From assembly GCF_018614585.1 (NCBI RefSeq), contig NZ_JAGGOI010000010.1, forward strand, positions 1 to 64,000: 64,000 bases of DNA, given 5' to 3'. Origin of the DNA: Streptomyces sp. ISL-1. Its GTDB lineage: Bacteria; Actinomycetota; Actinomycetes; Streptomycetales; Streptomycetaceae. The notes beneath the pieces were generated by a model. That model ran no database searches and had not been told where the DNA came from. It was given only the letters and a program-made list of their open reading frames with translations. The position numbers and the translations under genes were made by a program. Shown piece by piece: positions 23,738 to 32,284 of this stretch (position 1 is its first letter; each line of letters starts with the position of its first letter).

Positions 23738-24213
23738 CCGCGCCCACACCCGCGCCGCTCACCGTCGACGAGCTGGTCGACCAGGAGCGCAGGCTGACGA
23801 TGAAGCGGTTCACGCACGACGACGCCTGGCGGCTCGGCAGCATGCTGGTCGAGATGGCCTATTTGCGCCAGGCGCCGGTCGCCATCGACATCCGCCGCGG
23901 GGCGCAGCAGCTCTTCCACTGCGCACTGCCGGGGTCGAGCGCCGACAACGACGCGTGGATCGACCGCAAGCGCCGGGTCGTCGAGCGGTACGGCGAGAGC
24001 TCGCTGCTGGTCGGCGCCCGCCACCGCGCGAAGGGCACGACGTTCGAGGCCTCCTCGCGCCTGGACCCGAATCTGTACGCGGCCCACGGCGGATCGTTCC
24101 CGATCGCGGTCGACGGCCTGGGCGTCGTCGGCACGGTCACGGTGTCGGGCCTGCCCCAGGCGGAGGACCACGCGATGGTGGTCGACGCGCTGGAGCGGTT
24201 CATCGCCGTCTGA
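23734..24213 (+). CDS. Heme-degrading/HbpS-like domain protein (UPF0303 type)
   Basis: A 159-residue single-domain protein: LTVDELVDQERRLTMKRFTH, AYLRQAPVAIDIRRGAQQLF, then GGSFPIAVDGLGVVGTVTVS and EDHAMVVDALERF. This is the DUF336/HbpS fold related to heme-binding and cob(I)alamin adenosyltransferase-like proteins; the cytosolic UPF0303 members often accompany sugar oxidoreductases. Its start overlaps the upstream stop (ATGA), so it is co-translated with the oxidoreductase. Ligand unknown. Confidence 0.82.
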   Translation: MTAPTPAPLTVDELVDQERRLTMKRFTHDDAWRLGSMLVEMAYLRQAPVAIDIRRGAQQLFHCALPGSSADNDAWIDRKRRVVERYGESSLLVGARHRAKGTTFEASSRLDPNLYAAHGGSFPIAVDGLGVVGTVTVSGLPQAEDHAMVVDALERFIAV

Positions 24214-24258
24214 GACCAGGGGTCGCGAGTTCATCCCCCGTACCTCGCGGCCCCTTCC

Positions 24259-24294
24259 GCCGCATCCCGCAGCTCCCCCGCTGCGGGATGCGGC
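24259..24294. terminator. Strong hairpin between convergent genes
   Basis: Perfect 15-bp stem: GCCGCATCCCGCAGC and GCTGCGGGATGCGGC with a 6-nt loop. It lies between the HbpS-like gene (+) and the FAH-family gene (-) and can end both transcripts. Confidence 0.8.
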
Positions 24295-24360
24295 ACCTTC
24301 TTCACGGCACCACGCCTCACGGCATGGCACCCCGCTTCAGGGCCCCTCCCGGGGAGGCGG

Positions 24361-25224
24361 CTACGCGTCCTTGAGCACCTGGCGCTGGCGGCCAAGGCCG
24401 TCGATCTCCAGCTCCACCACATCCCCGGCCCGCAGGAAGGGCTTCGGCTCCGGCTGCCCCAGCGCCACCCCGGCCGGCGTCCCGGTGTTGATGACGTCCC
24501 CGGGGTACAGCGTCATGAACTGGCTGACGTACCGCACGACCTCCGCCACCGGGAAGATCTGGTCCGCGGTCCTGCCGTTCTGCTTCAGCTCGCCGTTGAC
24601 CCACAGCTTCAGGCTCAGCGCCTGCGGGTCGGGGACCTCGTCCGCCGTCACCAGCCACGGGCCCAGCGGATTGAACGTCTCGCAGTTCTTTCCCTTGTCC
24701 CAGGTGCCGCCGCGCTCCATCTGGAACTCGCGCTCCGAGACGTCGTGGGCGACCGCGTACCCGGCGACGTACGACAGCGAGTCCTCGTCGTCCTCCACAT
24801 AGCGGGCCGTACGCCCGATCACGACCGCGAGCTCGACCTCCCAGTCGGTCTTGCGGCTGCGGCGCGGCACCAGCACGGTGTCGTTCGGCCCGACCACCGT
24901 GTCGGCGGCCTTGAGGAAGACGACCGGCTCGGCCGGTGCCGCCGCGCCCGTCTCGGCCGCGTGATCGTGGTAGTTCAGCCCGATGCACACGACCTTGCCG
25001 ATCCGGGCGAGCGGCGCTCCCGTACGCAGGCCATCGGCGCCCAGCACGGGCGGCAGCTCGCCGGCCTCGGCCGCGGCCCGTATCCGGGCGAGGGCGGACG
25101 CGTCGGCGAGCAGCTCCCCGTCGATGTCCGTGACAAGGCCTGACAGGTCGCGCAGGGTCGTCCCGTTCTGGTCAAGCAGGGCCGGTCGCTCGGCGCCCGG
25201 TGTACCGACACGTAGCAGCTTCAT
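24361..25224 (-). CDS. Fumarylacetoacetate hydrolase family protein
   Basis: A 287-residue enzyme. A short N-terminal domain (MKLLRVGTPGAERPALLDQN) precedes the FAH catalytic core: IGLNYHDHAAETGA, DWEVELAVVIG (metal-binding Glu residues), HDVSEREFQME, GKNCETFNPLGPWLV and GDVINTGTPAGVALG. Members are 2-keto-4-pentenoate hydratase/ureidoglycolate lyase-like and act on diketo or oxo acids; the substrate cannot be read. Start set at MKLLRVG with AGAAAG upstream. Stands alone after a convergent terminator. Confidence 0.87.
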   Translation of the reverse strand: MKLLRVGTPGAERPALLDQNGTTLRDLSGLVTDIDGELLADASALARIRAAAEAGELPPVLGADGLRTGAPLARIGKVVCIGLNYHDHAAETGAAAPAEPVVFLKAADTVVGPNDTVLVPRRSRKTDWEVELAVVIGRTARYVEDDEDSLSYVAGYAVAHDVSEREFQMERGGTWDKGKNCETFNPLGPWLVTADEVPDPQALSLKLWVNGELKQNGRTADQIFPVAEVVRYVSQFMTLYPGDVINTGTPAGVALGQPEPKPFLRAGDVVELEIDGLGRQRQVLKDA

Positions 25225-25350
25225 GGTCTTTCTCCCCTGGTCGAGAGTGCGAGCCCGGGCGACGGGTAGCGGCCATCGAGGGATCGGAGGGTTGGCTGAT
25301 CCTCCAAGACGTCGGACCACTCTGCAAGACCCCGTTCACAACCTGGACCT

Positions 25351-26094
25351 TTACGCGGTGGTAGCTAGCACACCCGCGACCGGCATGTCCCGGTACAGGA
25401 ACGCCCGCTCGACCGCCGTCCAAGTGGTGCTGGTGACGACATAGAGCGCGGCGGCCAGCGGCACCCACGCCACGGTGAGGAGGGTCGCGAAGGAGAGCAG
25501 CGGCATGACCTTCGTCATCGCGCTCATCGCGCCCATGCCGGGAAGCTGCTGGTCCGTCGTGGCGCCCGCCATCTGCCGCTTCGTACGCCGGTAGTTGTAC
25601 GTCGCCACGGCCGCGACGATCGCGAACAGCGCGACGTACACCAGGCCGGCGCTCCCGAAAGCCCCGCCGTGCGCGAGAGCGTCGGTCCACCGGTCCCCGA
25701 GCGGCGCGGCGAAGAGAGTATGGCTGAGCAGACCGTTCGGCTGGCCGCCGATCCGCGCGCTCGAGAACAGGTGGTACATCAGGAAGAACGCGGGCAGCTG
25801 CAGCAGGCTCGGCAGGCAGCCGGAGAAGGGCGAGACCTTCTCCTTCGCGTGCAGCTCCATGAACGCCTTCTGCATCCGGTCCGGGTTCTTGGCGTGCTTC
25901 TTGCGCAGCTCGGCGATCTGCGGCGAGAGCCTCGCCTTGGCCTTCTGGCCGCGGGCTGCCGCCCGCGAGAGGGGATGGACGGCGAGGCGTACGAGCGCGG
26001 TGAAGACGATGATCGCGGCGGCGGTGGCGGATGTGTGGAACAGCGGCTGGAGCAGGTCGGCGAGGTGCGCGACCAAGCTGGCGAAAACGGACAT
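25351..26094 (-). CDS. YidC/Oxa1-family membrane protein insertase
   Basis: A 247-residue insertase with about five membrane helices. The cytosolic hairpin QIAELRKKHAKNPDRMQKAF precedes the second helix, and GCLPSLLQLPAFFLMYHLF carries the conserved core. It is shorter than the housekeeping actinobacterial YidC, like the second YidC of streptomycetes. The ATG at MSVFASL has GGAGGG upstream. A DUF6412 membrane protein gene lies directly upstream on the same strand, a pairing repeated in Streptomyces. Confidence 0.88.
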   Translation of the reverse strand: MSVFASLVAHLADLLQPLFHTSATAAAIIVFTALVRLAVHPLSRAAARGQKAKARLSPQIAELRKKHAKNPDRMQKAFMELHAKEKVSPFSGCLPSLLQLPAFFLMYHLFSSARIGGQPNGLLSHTLFAAPLGDRWTDALAHGGAFGSAGLVYVALFAIVAAVATYNYRRTKRQMAGATTDQQLPGMGAMSAMTKVMPLLSFATLLTVAWVPLAAALYVVTSTTWTAVERAFLYRDMPVAGVLATTA

Positions 26095-26193
26095 GGGTGA
26101 GCCCTCCGAGGGTCTCGTCGTGCCGGGATGAGGACATGGCGGCATGACGACCCGCGAGGGGCTGTGTGGGTGCTGTGGTGCGAGCGGGTGCCT

Positions 26194-26523
26194 CTACGCG
26201 GCCGTCAGGAGGGGACAACCGGGCGCTCGGGGCCTGGTCCGGCCCTTCGCGTCGGGATCGCGCTGCGGCAGGAAGGCCGTGCGCTGCTCACGGTCGCGGA
26301 TGGCGGTGCGCACCCGTGTGCGGGGCACGGCGGGTGCGCAGCGCGCGCTGATGACGGCGCAGACGACGAGCGCGGAACCGGCGGCAGCGGTGGCGGTCGC
26401 GGCGAGCGCGACCGCGGCGGAGAGGCTGCCGCCGTCGATGAGCAGAACTTCGACGAGTTCGACGAGGAGGAGGAGCAGCAGCGCGGCGGGCCGAAGGGAC
26501 CGCAACAGTCGACGCCCTTCCAT
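26194..26523 (-). CDS. DUF6412-type small membrane protein
   Basis: A 109-residue protein: basic N-terminus, two hydrophobic segments (about 12-30 and 34-62), then a basic tail with RTAFLPQRDPDAKGRTRPRA. The FLPQRDPDA-G-RPRAPG tail marks a small actinobacterial family of unknown function found beside yidC. It is likely co-transcribed with the insertase 100 bp downstream. No enzymatic motif is seen. Confidence 0.72.
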   Translation of the reverse strand: MEGRRLLRSLRPAALLLLLLVELVEVLLIDGGSLSAAVALAATATAAAGSALVVCAVISARCAPAVPRTRVRTAIRDREQRTAFLPQRDPDAKGRTRPRAPGCPLLTAA

Positions 26524-26635
26524 GCCCAGCCCTCCTCAGATCGGTTCCTCGAACCCTTCAGCCGTTATACACGACGGGTCTCGGGGGCGGGATCCTCCAC
26601 AAGTACGGCCTGCATGAGGGCGACGTTCATGCACG

Positions 26636-27439
26636 TCAGCGGCCCTGGCGCGGGCTCATCGACTTCAGCTTCCCCCACACGACGAGCCGGTACCGGGAGC
26701 TGTACTCGGGCGTGCAAGTGGTGAGTGTGAGGTAGTACCCCGGTTCGCCGTAGCCCGCCTCCGGCTTCACGATGCTGCGCGGCACGCGATCGATCACGCC
26801 GGTGTCCCGGGGCGAGGTCTGCGACACCCCCTGGTCCACCACGTACACGTACATCCCGTCGCGCGACTCGACCTTGATCTCGTCGCCGCCGCGCAGCCGG
26901 TTGATGTACCGGAAGGGCTCGCCGTGCGTATTGCGGTGCCCGGCGACGGCGAAGTTCCCGGCCTCGCCGGGCTGGGCGGTCTGCGGATAGTGCCCGATGT
27001 ACCCCTTGTCGAGGACACCCTTCTTACCGATGCCCTGAGCGACGGGCGCGACGACGCCGAGGCGGGGGATGCGCAGGACGGCGTAGGCCTGGTCCCAGCG
27101 GGGCGCGGCTTTCCGCGCGGCGGGCTGATCACGGGCGGACGGCTCGGCGTCTTCGCCCGGCGCGGTCTCATCGACAACGTCCCCCGTGCCCTCTGAAACG
27201 TCCTCCCCGACATCGCCGGCAGGGCCCTCCCACTCCTGCTCCAGAGCCTCAACCCTGTGCTCGGCACCCTGCCGGGCCTGCCGGTTGGTCCACCACAGCT
27301 GATGTACGACGAGGAGGAGTAGGACGACCCCGAGGGTCACGGTGACCTCGGCCCCGGCCCACAGTCCATGGGCGAGCGTGGCCCGCCGCCGCGAGCTGCG
27401 CCCCTGCACCACGACCGGTATCCGCTCCCGCTGCCGCAC
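26636..27439 (-). CDS. Class E sortase
   Basis: A 267-residue sortase: N-terminal membrane helix (about 31-48), an acidic linker (about 60-110), then the catalytic barrel with His168 (FAVAGHRNTHGEP), Cys242 (LTLTTCTPEYSS) and Arg251 (RYRLVVWG). TTCTP plus SSRYRLVVWG is diagnostic for class E, which in Streptomyces recognises LAXTG and anchors chaplins and other surface proteins. A candidate substrate with LAGTG lies at 20250-21383. Confidence 0.9.
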   Translation of the reverse strand: MRQRERIPVVVQGRSSRRRATLAHGLWAGAEVTVTLGVVLLLLVVHQLWWTNRQARQGAEHRVEALEQEWEGPAGDVGEDVSEGTGDVVDETAPGEDAEPSARDQPAARKAAPRWDQAYAVLRIPRLGVVAPVAQGIGKKGVLDKGYIGHYPQTAQPGEAGNFAVAGHRNTHGEPFRYINRLRGGDEIKVESRDGMYVYVVDQGVSQTSPRDTGVIDRVPRSIVKPEAGYGEPGYYLTLTTCTPEYSSRYRLVVWGKLKSMSPRQGR

Positions 27440-27511
27440 GGCGGCACCATAGGGGCTGCCCCGTCAACTCACCAGACCCAGGACCTCCTACGACTCATAC
27501 GATGGCGTCCC

Positions 27512-27934
27512 ATGAGTCCCTTCTGGTTCCTGACCCTCGTGCCCTTCCTCGCAGGCCTGGCGATCTGCGCCGTACAAGGCACGAACTACATCCTGGCCGA
27601 GCTCGTCCGCAGCACCGGCCGCAGCGCACTGGGCACGGTGACGGGCCACATAGCCACGCGTGAGGCGTCGTACTCCACGGCCCATCCGATCGTGCGCTGG
27701 ACCACGGACGAGGGCACGGAGGTCGAGCACCCGCTGATCGACAACTCCGGCAGCCCGCACCGGCTCCCCGAGGGCTCGCGGGTCCGCGTCCTCTACACCC
27801 CGCACAACCCGCAGCACGCGCAGGTCGACTCACCGGCCGCCCGCTCGAACGCGCTCCTCACGCTGGCTCTGGGAACGACGCTCTGGGTCGGATCGCTGGT
27901 GGCGGTACTCGTGAGAATCGGCTCATCCCTCTGA
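27512..27934 (+). CDS. DUF3592 domain membrane protein
   Basis: A 140-residue protein with helices at about 3-25 and 116-136 flanking an extracytoplasmic beta-rich domain (GTVTGHIATREASYSTAHPI, VRVLYTPHNPQHAQVDS). The YxPxNPxxA motif is typical of DUF3592. Function unknown. The ATG at MSPFWFL was chosen because the upstream frame lies in the region divergent to the sortase. It is divergent from the class E sortase. Confidence 0.8.
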   Translation: MSPFWFLTLVPFLAGLAICAVQGTNYILAELVRSTGRSALGTVTGHIATREASYSTAHPIVRWTTDEGTEVEHPLIDNSGSPHRLPEGSRVRVLYTPHNPQHAQVDSPAARSNALLTLALGTTLWVGSLVAVLVRIGSSL

Positions 27935-27962
27935 ACCCCCGTACAGCAGTACGGTGTCCACC

Positions 27963-28976
27963 ATGCGCCCCGACACGCCTGCCGATCACACCACCGAAGC
28001 CGAGCGCCTGCTGCGTACCGCCGCGCAGTACCCCGAGGACCATGAGCCACTGCTCCTCCAAGCCGTGGCCCATCTGGAGCTGGCGGGCGACCGCGAACGC
28101 GCCTCGACCCTCTACGACCGCATGCTCGCGGCCGGCCCCGAGCACCCGCTGCTGATCAAGGCCCTCCAGGCGGCGAACCTCTGGGAGTACGGCCACGAGG
28201 CGGAGGCCCGCGCCCTGATCAACGGCATCCGCACGGCGGCCCCGGCGGACGCGGCACCCTGGGAGATCATCGCCGAGACGCTGGAGTCACACGACGAGCT
28301 CGAGGCGTCCCACGACTGCTTCACGACAGCGCTCACCCTGCTCCTCCCCGCGGGCGACGACGAGCCAGTCCCGTACAACATCCAGTCCCTCCTCACGGGC
28401 CGCCACCGCGTCCGCCGCCTGCTGGGCCTGCCCCACGACGAGTGGGACGCCCTGGCCGACCGGGGCCACGCGTCGAACATCTCCCTGGACGAACTCCACG
28501 ACCCGAATCGCCTGTGGGCCCTGGGCTCCGACAACCCGACCGAACTGAAGGCGGAAATCGCGCGCCTGCGCTCCGAACTGGGCTCGTACCGCTCGGCGTT
28601 GTCCCGCCCGTTCCCGGTGGCGGTCCTGCACTGGCCGGCGAACGAACTGACCGAACTGCTCACGGCCTACCCCGAGTTGGAATCGGAGTACCCGACCCAG
28701 AGGGCGCACCTGACGGACATCGAGGCCTCGCTGCGGGACCTGTCATCCACGGGCACGGGGAACCTGGGCATCGTGACGGCGACGGTGCCGTCGTACGAGG
28801 CGTTCGCAGCCTCGGAACAGTCATCCCCGGCAAACGCGGACCTGCTGCCGCAGTACGCAACGACGCTGGCGGCGAGGGGCAGGGCGGTGGCGTGGCCACC
28901 GGCGAGGGGGGCGGCTTGCTGGTGCGGGTCGGGGAGTGTGTACCGGGACTGTCACGGAGGCGCGGCTCAGGAATGA
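27963..28976 (+). CDS. TPR-like protein with C-terminal SEC-C zinc motif
   Basis: A 337-residue protein. The N-terminal half is helical with tetratricopeptide-like units (EAERLLRTAAQYPEDHEPLL, EAEARALINGIRTAAP). The last about 20 residues are a SEC-C metal-binding motif, CWCGSGSVYRDCHG. SEC-C domains bind zinc and occur in SecA and in many uncharacterised proteins. Partner unknown. A GTG nine bases upstream is an alternative start. Confidence 0.82.
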   Translation: MRPDTPADHTTEAERLLRTAAQYPEDHEPLLLQAVAHLELAGDRERASTLYDRMLAAGPEHPLLIKALQAANLWEYGHEAEARALINGIRTAAPADAAPWEIIAETLESHDELEASHDCFTTALTLLLPAGDDEPVPYNIQSLLTGRHRVRRLLGLPHDEWDALADRGHASNISLDELHDPNRLWALGSDNPTELKAEIARLRSELGSYRSALSRPFPVAVLHWPANELTELLTAYPELESEYPTQRAHLTDIEASLRDLSSTGTGNLGIVTATVPSYEAFAASEQSSPANADLLPQYATTLAARGRAVAWPPARGAACWCGSGSVYRDCHGGAAQE

Positions 28977-29003
28977 GCCCTCACCACCTCGCCGTGCGAG
29001 TTC

Positions 29004-29456
29004 ATGGTGGAGACTGGTTCCATGCGCCCCACCGCATCGTCACCGGCCGTCGCCGCGCGCATGAGTCGTCAGGCGTCGCGTGACACGACGCAGGAGCTGG
29101 CCGTTCGTCGATTGCTGCACGGCGCCGGCCTGCGCTATCGGCTGCACGTTGCCGTCCCGGGAATGCCGCGCCGGAACGTGGACATCGCTTTCCGCAAGCT
29201 GAGGATCGCGGTGTTCCTCGATGGGTGCTTCTGGCACGGCTGTCCGGACCATGCCACGAGTCCGCGGGCGAATGCGGAATGGTGGCGCTCGAAACTCGAC
29301 CGGAATATGGCGCGTGACCGCGAGACGACCGATCGCCTGCTCTCCGAGGACTGGTCGGTCCTGAGGTTCTGGGAGCACGAGTCGGCCGAGGACGTCGCGC
29401 GACGGATCACCGCCGCGGTGGCGTCCAAGCGGCGCCCCTCGGCGGAGCCTGACTGA
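29004..29456 (+). CDS. vsr: Very short patch repair (Vsr) endonuclease
   Basis: A 150-residue nuclease. The Vsr core reads MSRQASRDTTQELAVRRLLH, then GMPRRNVDIAFRKLRIAVFL (catalytic Asp) and DGCFWHGCPDH (zinc-binding Cys/His), then LRFWEHESAEDVARRI. Vsr nicks next to T:G mismatches that arise when 5-methylcytosine deaminates, and is normally encoded beside a C5-cytosine methylase. Here two C5-methylase-like genes lie about 7-10 kb downstream at the other end of the island. A relative may alternatively act as a restriction effector in MORC/Z1 systems. ATG at 29022 is an alternative start. Confidence 0.9.
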   Translation: MVETGSMRPTASSPAVAARMSRQASRDTTQELAVRRLLHGAGLRYRLHVAVPGMPRRNVDIAFRKLRIAVFLDGCFWHGCPDHATSPRANAEWWRSKLDRNMARDRETTDRLLSEDWSVLRFWEHESAEDVARRITAAVASKRRPSAEPD

Positions 29457-29728
29457 AGGCTTTGGCAACGTTCGGGCTGTCCCCGGCCGTGTGTCGGATC
29501 GGCCAGCGCTAGCCCTCTCCGCCACGAATCGCACATCCTGTCGCGGTGCAGCCGATCGTGACGTTGTTTCGCTCACCAGCGCGCATGTCACCCAATAGTG
29601 TGTAGGCACTGCATATGAGGGGTGTGCCGGTCCCAGTCTGCATGCGTCGTTCACGGAGCAATCCGGGGTGACATCGTGGCCTGCGGAAACCGGTCTGGGC
29701 GAGCGAGGGCGGGAGACGGTCGACTTCC
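29457..29728 (+). promoter_or_regulatory. Intergenic region carrying the probable promoter of the Z1 operon
   Basis: A 272-bp gap before the Z1 gene with no ORF of note. It is visibly less GC-rich than the flanks, especially 29575-29640 (CACCCAATAGTGTGTAGG). TAGTGT at about 29597 could be a -10 box, but I cannot pair it with a good -35. Ribosome site GGGAG lies 13 nt before the ATG, unusually far. Confidence 0.35.
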
Positions 29729-32284
29729 ATGACCGAAGAATTCGACGAAATGTACGGGACGTTCAAGGCGCTCTTGGACTCGTTTCCCCCTGCCGAAGCA
29801 GTCAAGCGACTCGAACGACTCGGTATCAGCCCGGAAATCATCCAGCAGATCCGTGGACGCCACGAGCAGCAGACCATACGGATCAAGGAGCTCGAGGAAC
29901 CGCACGCGGTGGTTCTGGGCAACCGCGACACCTGGTACACCGGTCCGCACGCCAAGGACAAATGCTGGCCCGCGATCGTGGATCTGCTACACAAGGACGG
30001 ATGGCCTCAGGAGCCGGCGATCAAGAGCCTCGACGATTCCTCCACCCGCGTCGTCTCGCTGCTCAACCATCCCAAGGAGAAGGCATTCTCCACCCGAGGC
30101 CTCGTCGTCGGATACGTACAGTCCGGCAAGACGACCAACTTCACCTCGGTCATGGCCAAGGCGGCCGACCGCGGCTACAAGCTCTTCATCGTCCTGGCCG
30201 GCATCCACAACGGCCTGCGGCGTCAGACCCAGGCCCGACTGGTGCAGCAGCTCGTGGAGCCCAATCCTTCGATGTGGTCCCAACTGACCGGACTCGACAA
30301 GGACTTCACCCCGCAGGAGAACCCGGCATCGTACTTCGGGCGGAGCAACAAGACGCACGTACTGTGCGTGGTCAAGAAGAACGCCACGGTGCTCCGAAAG
30401 CTCGCCCGATGGCTCGACAAGGCGTCCGACTACCTCGGTGACTGCCCCGCACTGATCATCGACGACGAGGCCGACCAGGCCACCGTGGCGACGAAGTCGA
30501 TCAATCCGTTGATCCTGAACATCATGAGCAGCCTGCCGCGAAGTGCCTACGTCGGCTACACGGCCTCGCCGTTCGCAAACCTGCTGATCGACCCCAGCGC
30601 CGAGGACCTGTACCCCAAGGACTTTGTCGTCAACCTGCCCAAGCCCGCAGGGCACTTCGGCACCGAGGTCCTCTTCGGTCGCTACGCCCTCGACGGTGAG
30701 GACCCGGAGCAGGTCGACGACGGATACGACATGATCCGGTCGGTGCCCGCGGACGACGTGTCGTGCGTACGCCCAGAGACGAGGGCCGACGTCGAAGGCT
30801 TCGAACCGATCATCACCGAGACCCTTCGCAAGTCGGTCGAATACTTCTGGCTGGTCACTGCCGCGCGGCGAGTACGCGGTACTGGCACCTCGCACAGCAC
30901 GATGCTGATCCACACAAGCGTCAACACCGCCGTGCACAACAGCTTCGAGAGGCCTCTGAAGCATCTGCGCGACCGAACCGCGCGGTCCCTGACAGACGCC
31001 GAGCTCCTCGCCCGGCTCCGTGGTCTCTGGGAGCGGGAGACCGACCGCGTCCCGGCCGAGGACTTCGGTGAAGCGAAGGTGTCGTTCGAGCAGTTGGTGC
31101 CCGAACTCCCGGGTGTCCTCGACAGCTGCCGCGTCATCATGGACAACTCCAGCAGCGAGGACCGCCTCGACTACGAGAACGGTTCCGTCGTGGCGATCGC
31201 CGTGGGCGGCAACACACTCTCGCGGGGACTGACGCTCGAGGGCCTCTCGGTCAGCTACTTCGTCCGCGCGGTCTCGGCATACGACACCTTGCTGCAGATG
31301 GGCCGTTGGTTCGGCTTCCGGAACGGCTACGCCGACCTGCCTCGGATCTGGATGACGGACGAGCTGGCTGAATGGTTCCGGCACCTGGCCACGGTCGAGT
31401 CCGAGATGCGCCGGGACATCGACATCTACATGACCGAGGACGAGACTCCTCTCACCTTCGCTGTGCGGCTGCGCACACACCCGGCCCTGCGTGTGACCGC
31501 GGCTGCCAAGATGCGCGACGCCGTCACGGCGTCCTCGTCCTATGGCGGCAAGCGGGTCCAGACCCACTACTTCCACACCAACGCCGACTGGCTGCGCGGC
31601 AACATCGACGCCGCACGCGCTCTGGTCGCTGCCTCTGTCGCGAACGCAGTCAGGGTGTCGGAGCGGTCTGCGGAGGGCCGGTACGTCTTCCGTGGCGTCC
31701 CGCACGAAGTCGTGACCGACTTCTTGTCGAGGTACAAGTTCCACGAGGAATCACCGGAGAACGACGCGAAGCTGATCATCGACTACATCCGGAAGCGAGT
31801 TTCCCAGGCCAGATCGTTGGGGCGATGGAACGTCGCGGTCGTCGGCCTCCCTCCCAAGGGGGACGAGTTCACCTTTGCCCCTGGGGTGAGCCTCGGGCGG
31901 AACAACCGCGCCCGCCTCGATCTCCCCAATCCCGCCCCGGACTTCGCGGACATCAAGACTCTGATGAGCCGTCGCGACGCCGCGGTGGATCTGGCCGGGG
32001 ACACGGCGAAGCTGAACGAGCAAGAAATCATGGACGAGCGTCGGAAGCACCTTCCCGACACCGGCCTGCTGGTCCTGTACCCGATCGACAAGGTGTCCGC
32101 GCCGAGCCCGTCGAAGAGGCTGCGTGCACCTTTGAACGCGGAGGAACACGTGATCGGCGTCGGCCTGGTCTTCCCCGCGCCGCAGCATGGTGACAGCACG
32201 GTGGAGAGTTACATCTCCGCGGACCTGTCCAGCGTCCGGATCGAGGAGGAGGACTTCAGCCTCCTCGACGGCGAGGGCGCATGA
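29729..32284 (+). CDS. Z1 domain SF2 helicase-like ATPase (restriction-modification component)
   Basis: An 851-residue protein with SF2-type motifs: Walker A GYVQSGKTT at 128-136, Walker B ALIIDDEADQ at 241-250, motif III GYTASPFANLL at 276-286, motif V-like GGNTLSRGLTL at 493-503 and motif VI QMGRWFGFR at 523-531. The remaining C-terminal region is the Z1 type found with such helicases. Z1 proteins were predicted to be the DNA translocases of restriction systems that also carry GHKL ATPases and PD-(D/E)XK nucleases. It opens a six-gene operon and overlaps the next gene by ATGA. Biochemical role inferred. Confidence 0.88.
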   Translation: MTEEFDEMYGTFKALLDSFPPAEAVKRLERLGISPEIIQQIRGRHEQQTIRIKELEEPHAVVLGNRDTWYTGPHAKDKCWPAIVDLLHKDGWPQEPAIKSLDDSSTRVVSLLNHPKEKAFSTRGLVVGYVQSGKTTNFTSVMAKAADRGYKLFIVLAGIHNGLRRQTQARLVQQLVEPNPSMWSQLTGLDKDFTPQENPASYFGRSNKTHVLCVVKKNATVLRKLARWLDKASDYLGDCPALIIDDEADQATVATKSINPLILNIMSSLPRSAYVGYTASPFANLLIDPSAEDLYPKDFVVNLPKPAGHFGTEVLFGRYALDGEDPEQVDDGYDMIRSVPADDVSCVRPETRADVEGFEPIITETLRKSVEYFWLVTAARRVRGTGTSHSTMLIHTSVNTAVHNSFERPLKHLRDRTARSLTDAELLARLRGLWERETDRVPAEDFGEAKVSFEQLVPELPGVLDSCRVIMDNSSSEDRLDYENGSVVAIAVGGNTLSRGLTLEGLSVSYFVRAVSAYDTLLQMGRWFGFRNGYADLPRIWMTDELAEWFRHLATVESEMRRDIDIYMTEDETPLTFAVRLRTHPALRVTAAAKMRDAVTASSSYGGKRVQTHYFHTNADWLRGNIDAARALVAASVANAVRVSERSAEGRYVFRGVPHEVVTDFLSRYKFHEESPENDAKLIIDYIRKRVSQARSLGRWNVAVVGLPPKGDEFTFAPGVSLGRNNRARLDLPNPAPDFADIKTLMSRRDAAVDLAGDTAKLNEQEIMDERRKHLPDTGLLVLYPIDKVSAPSPSKRLRAPLNAEEHVIGVGLVFPAPQHGDSTVESYISADLSSVRIEEEDFSLLDGEGA

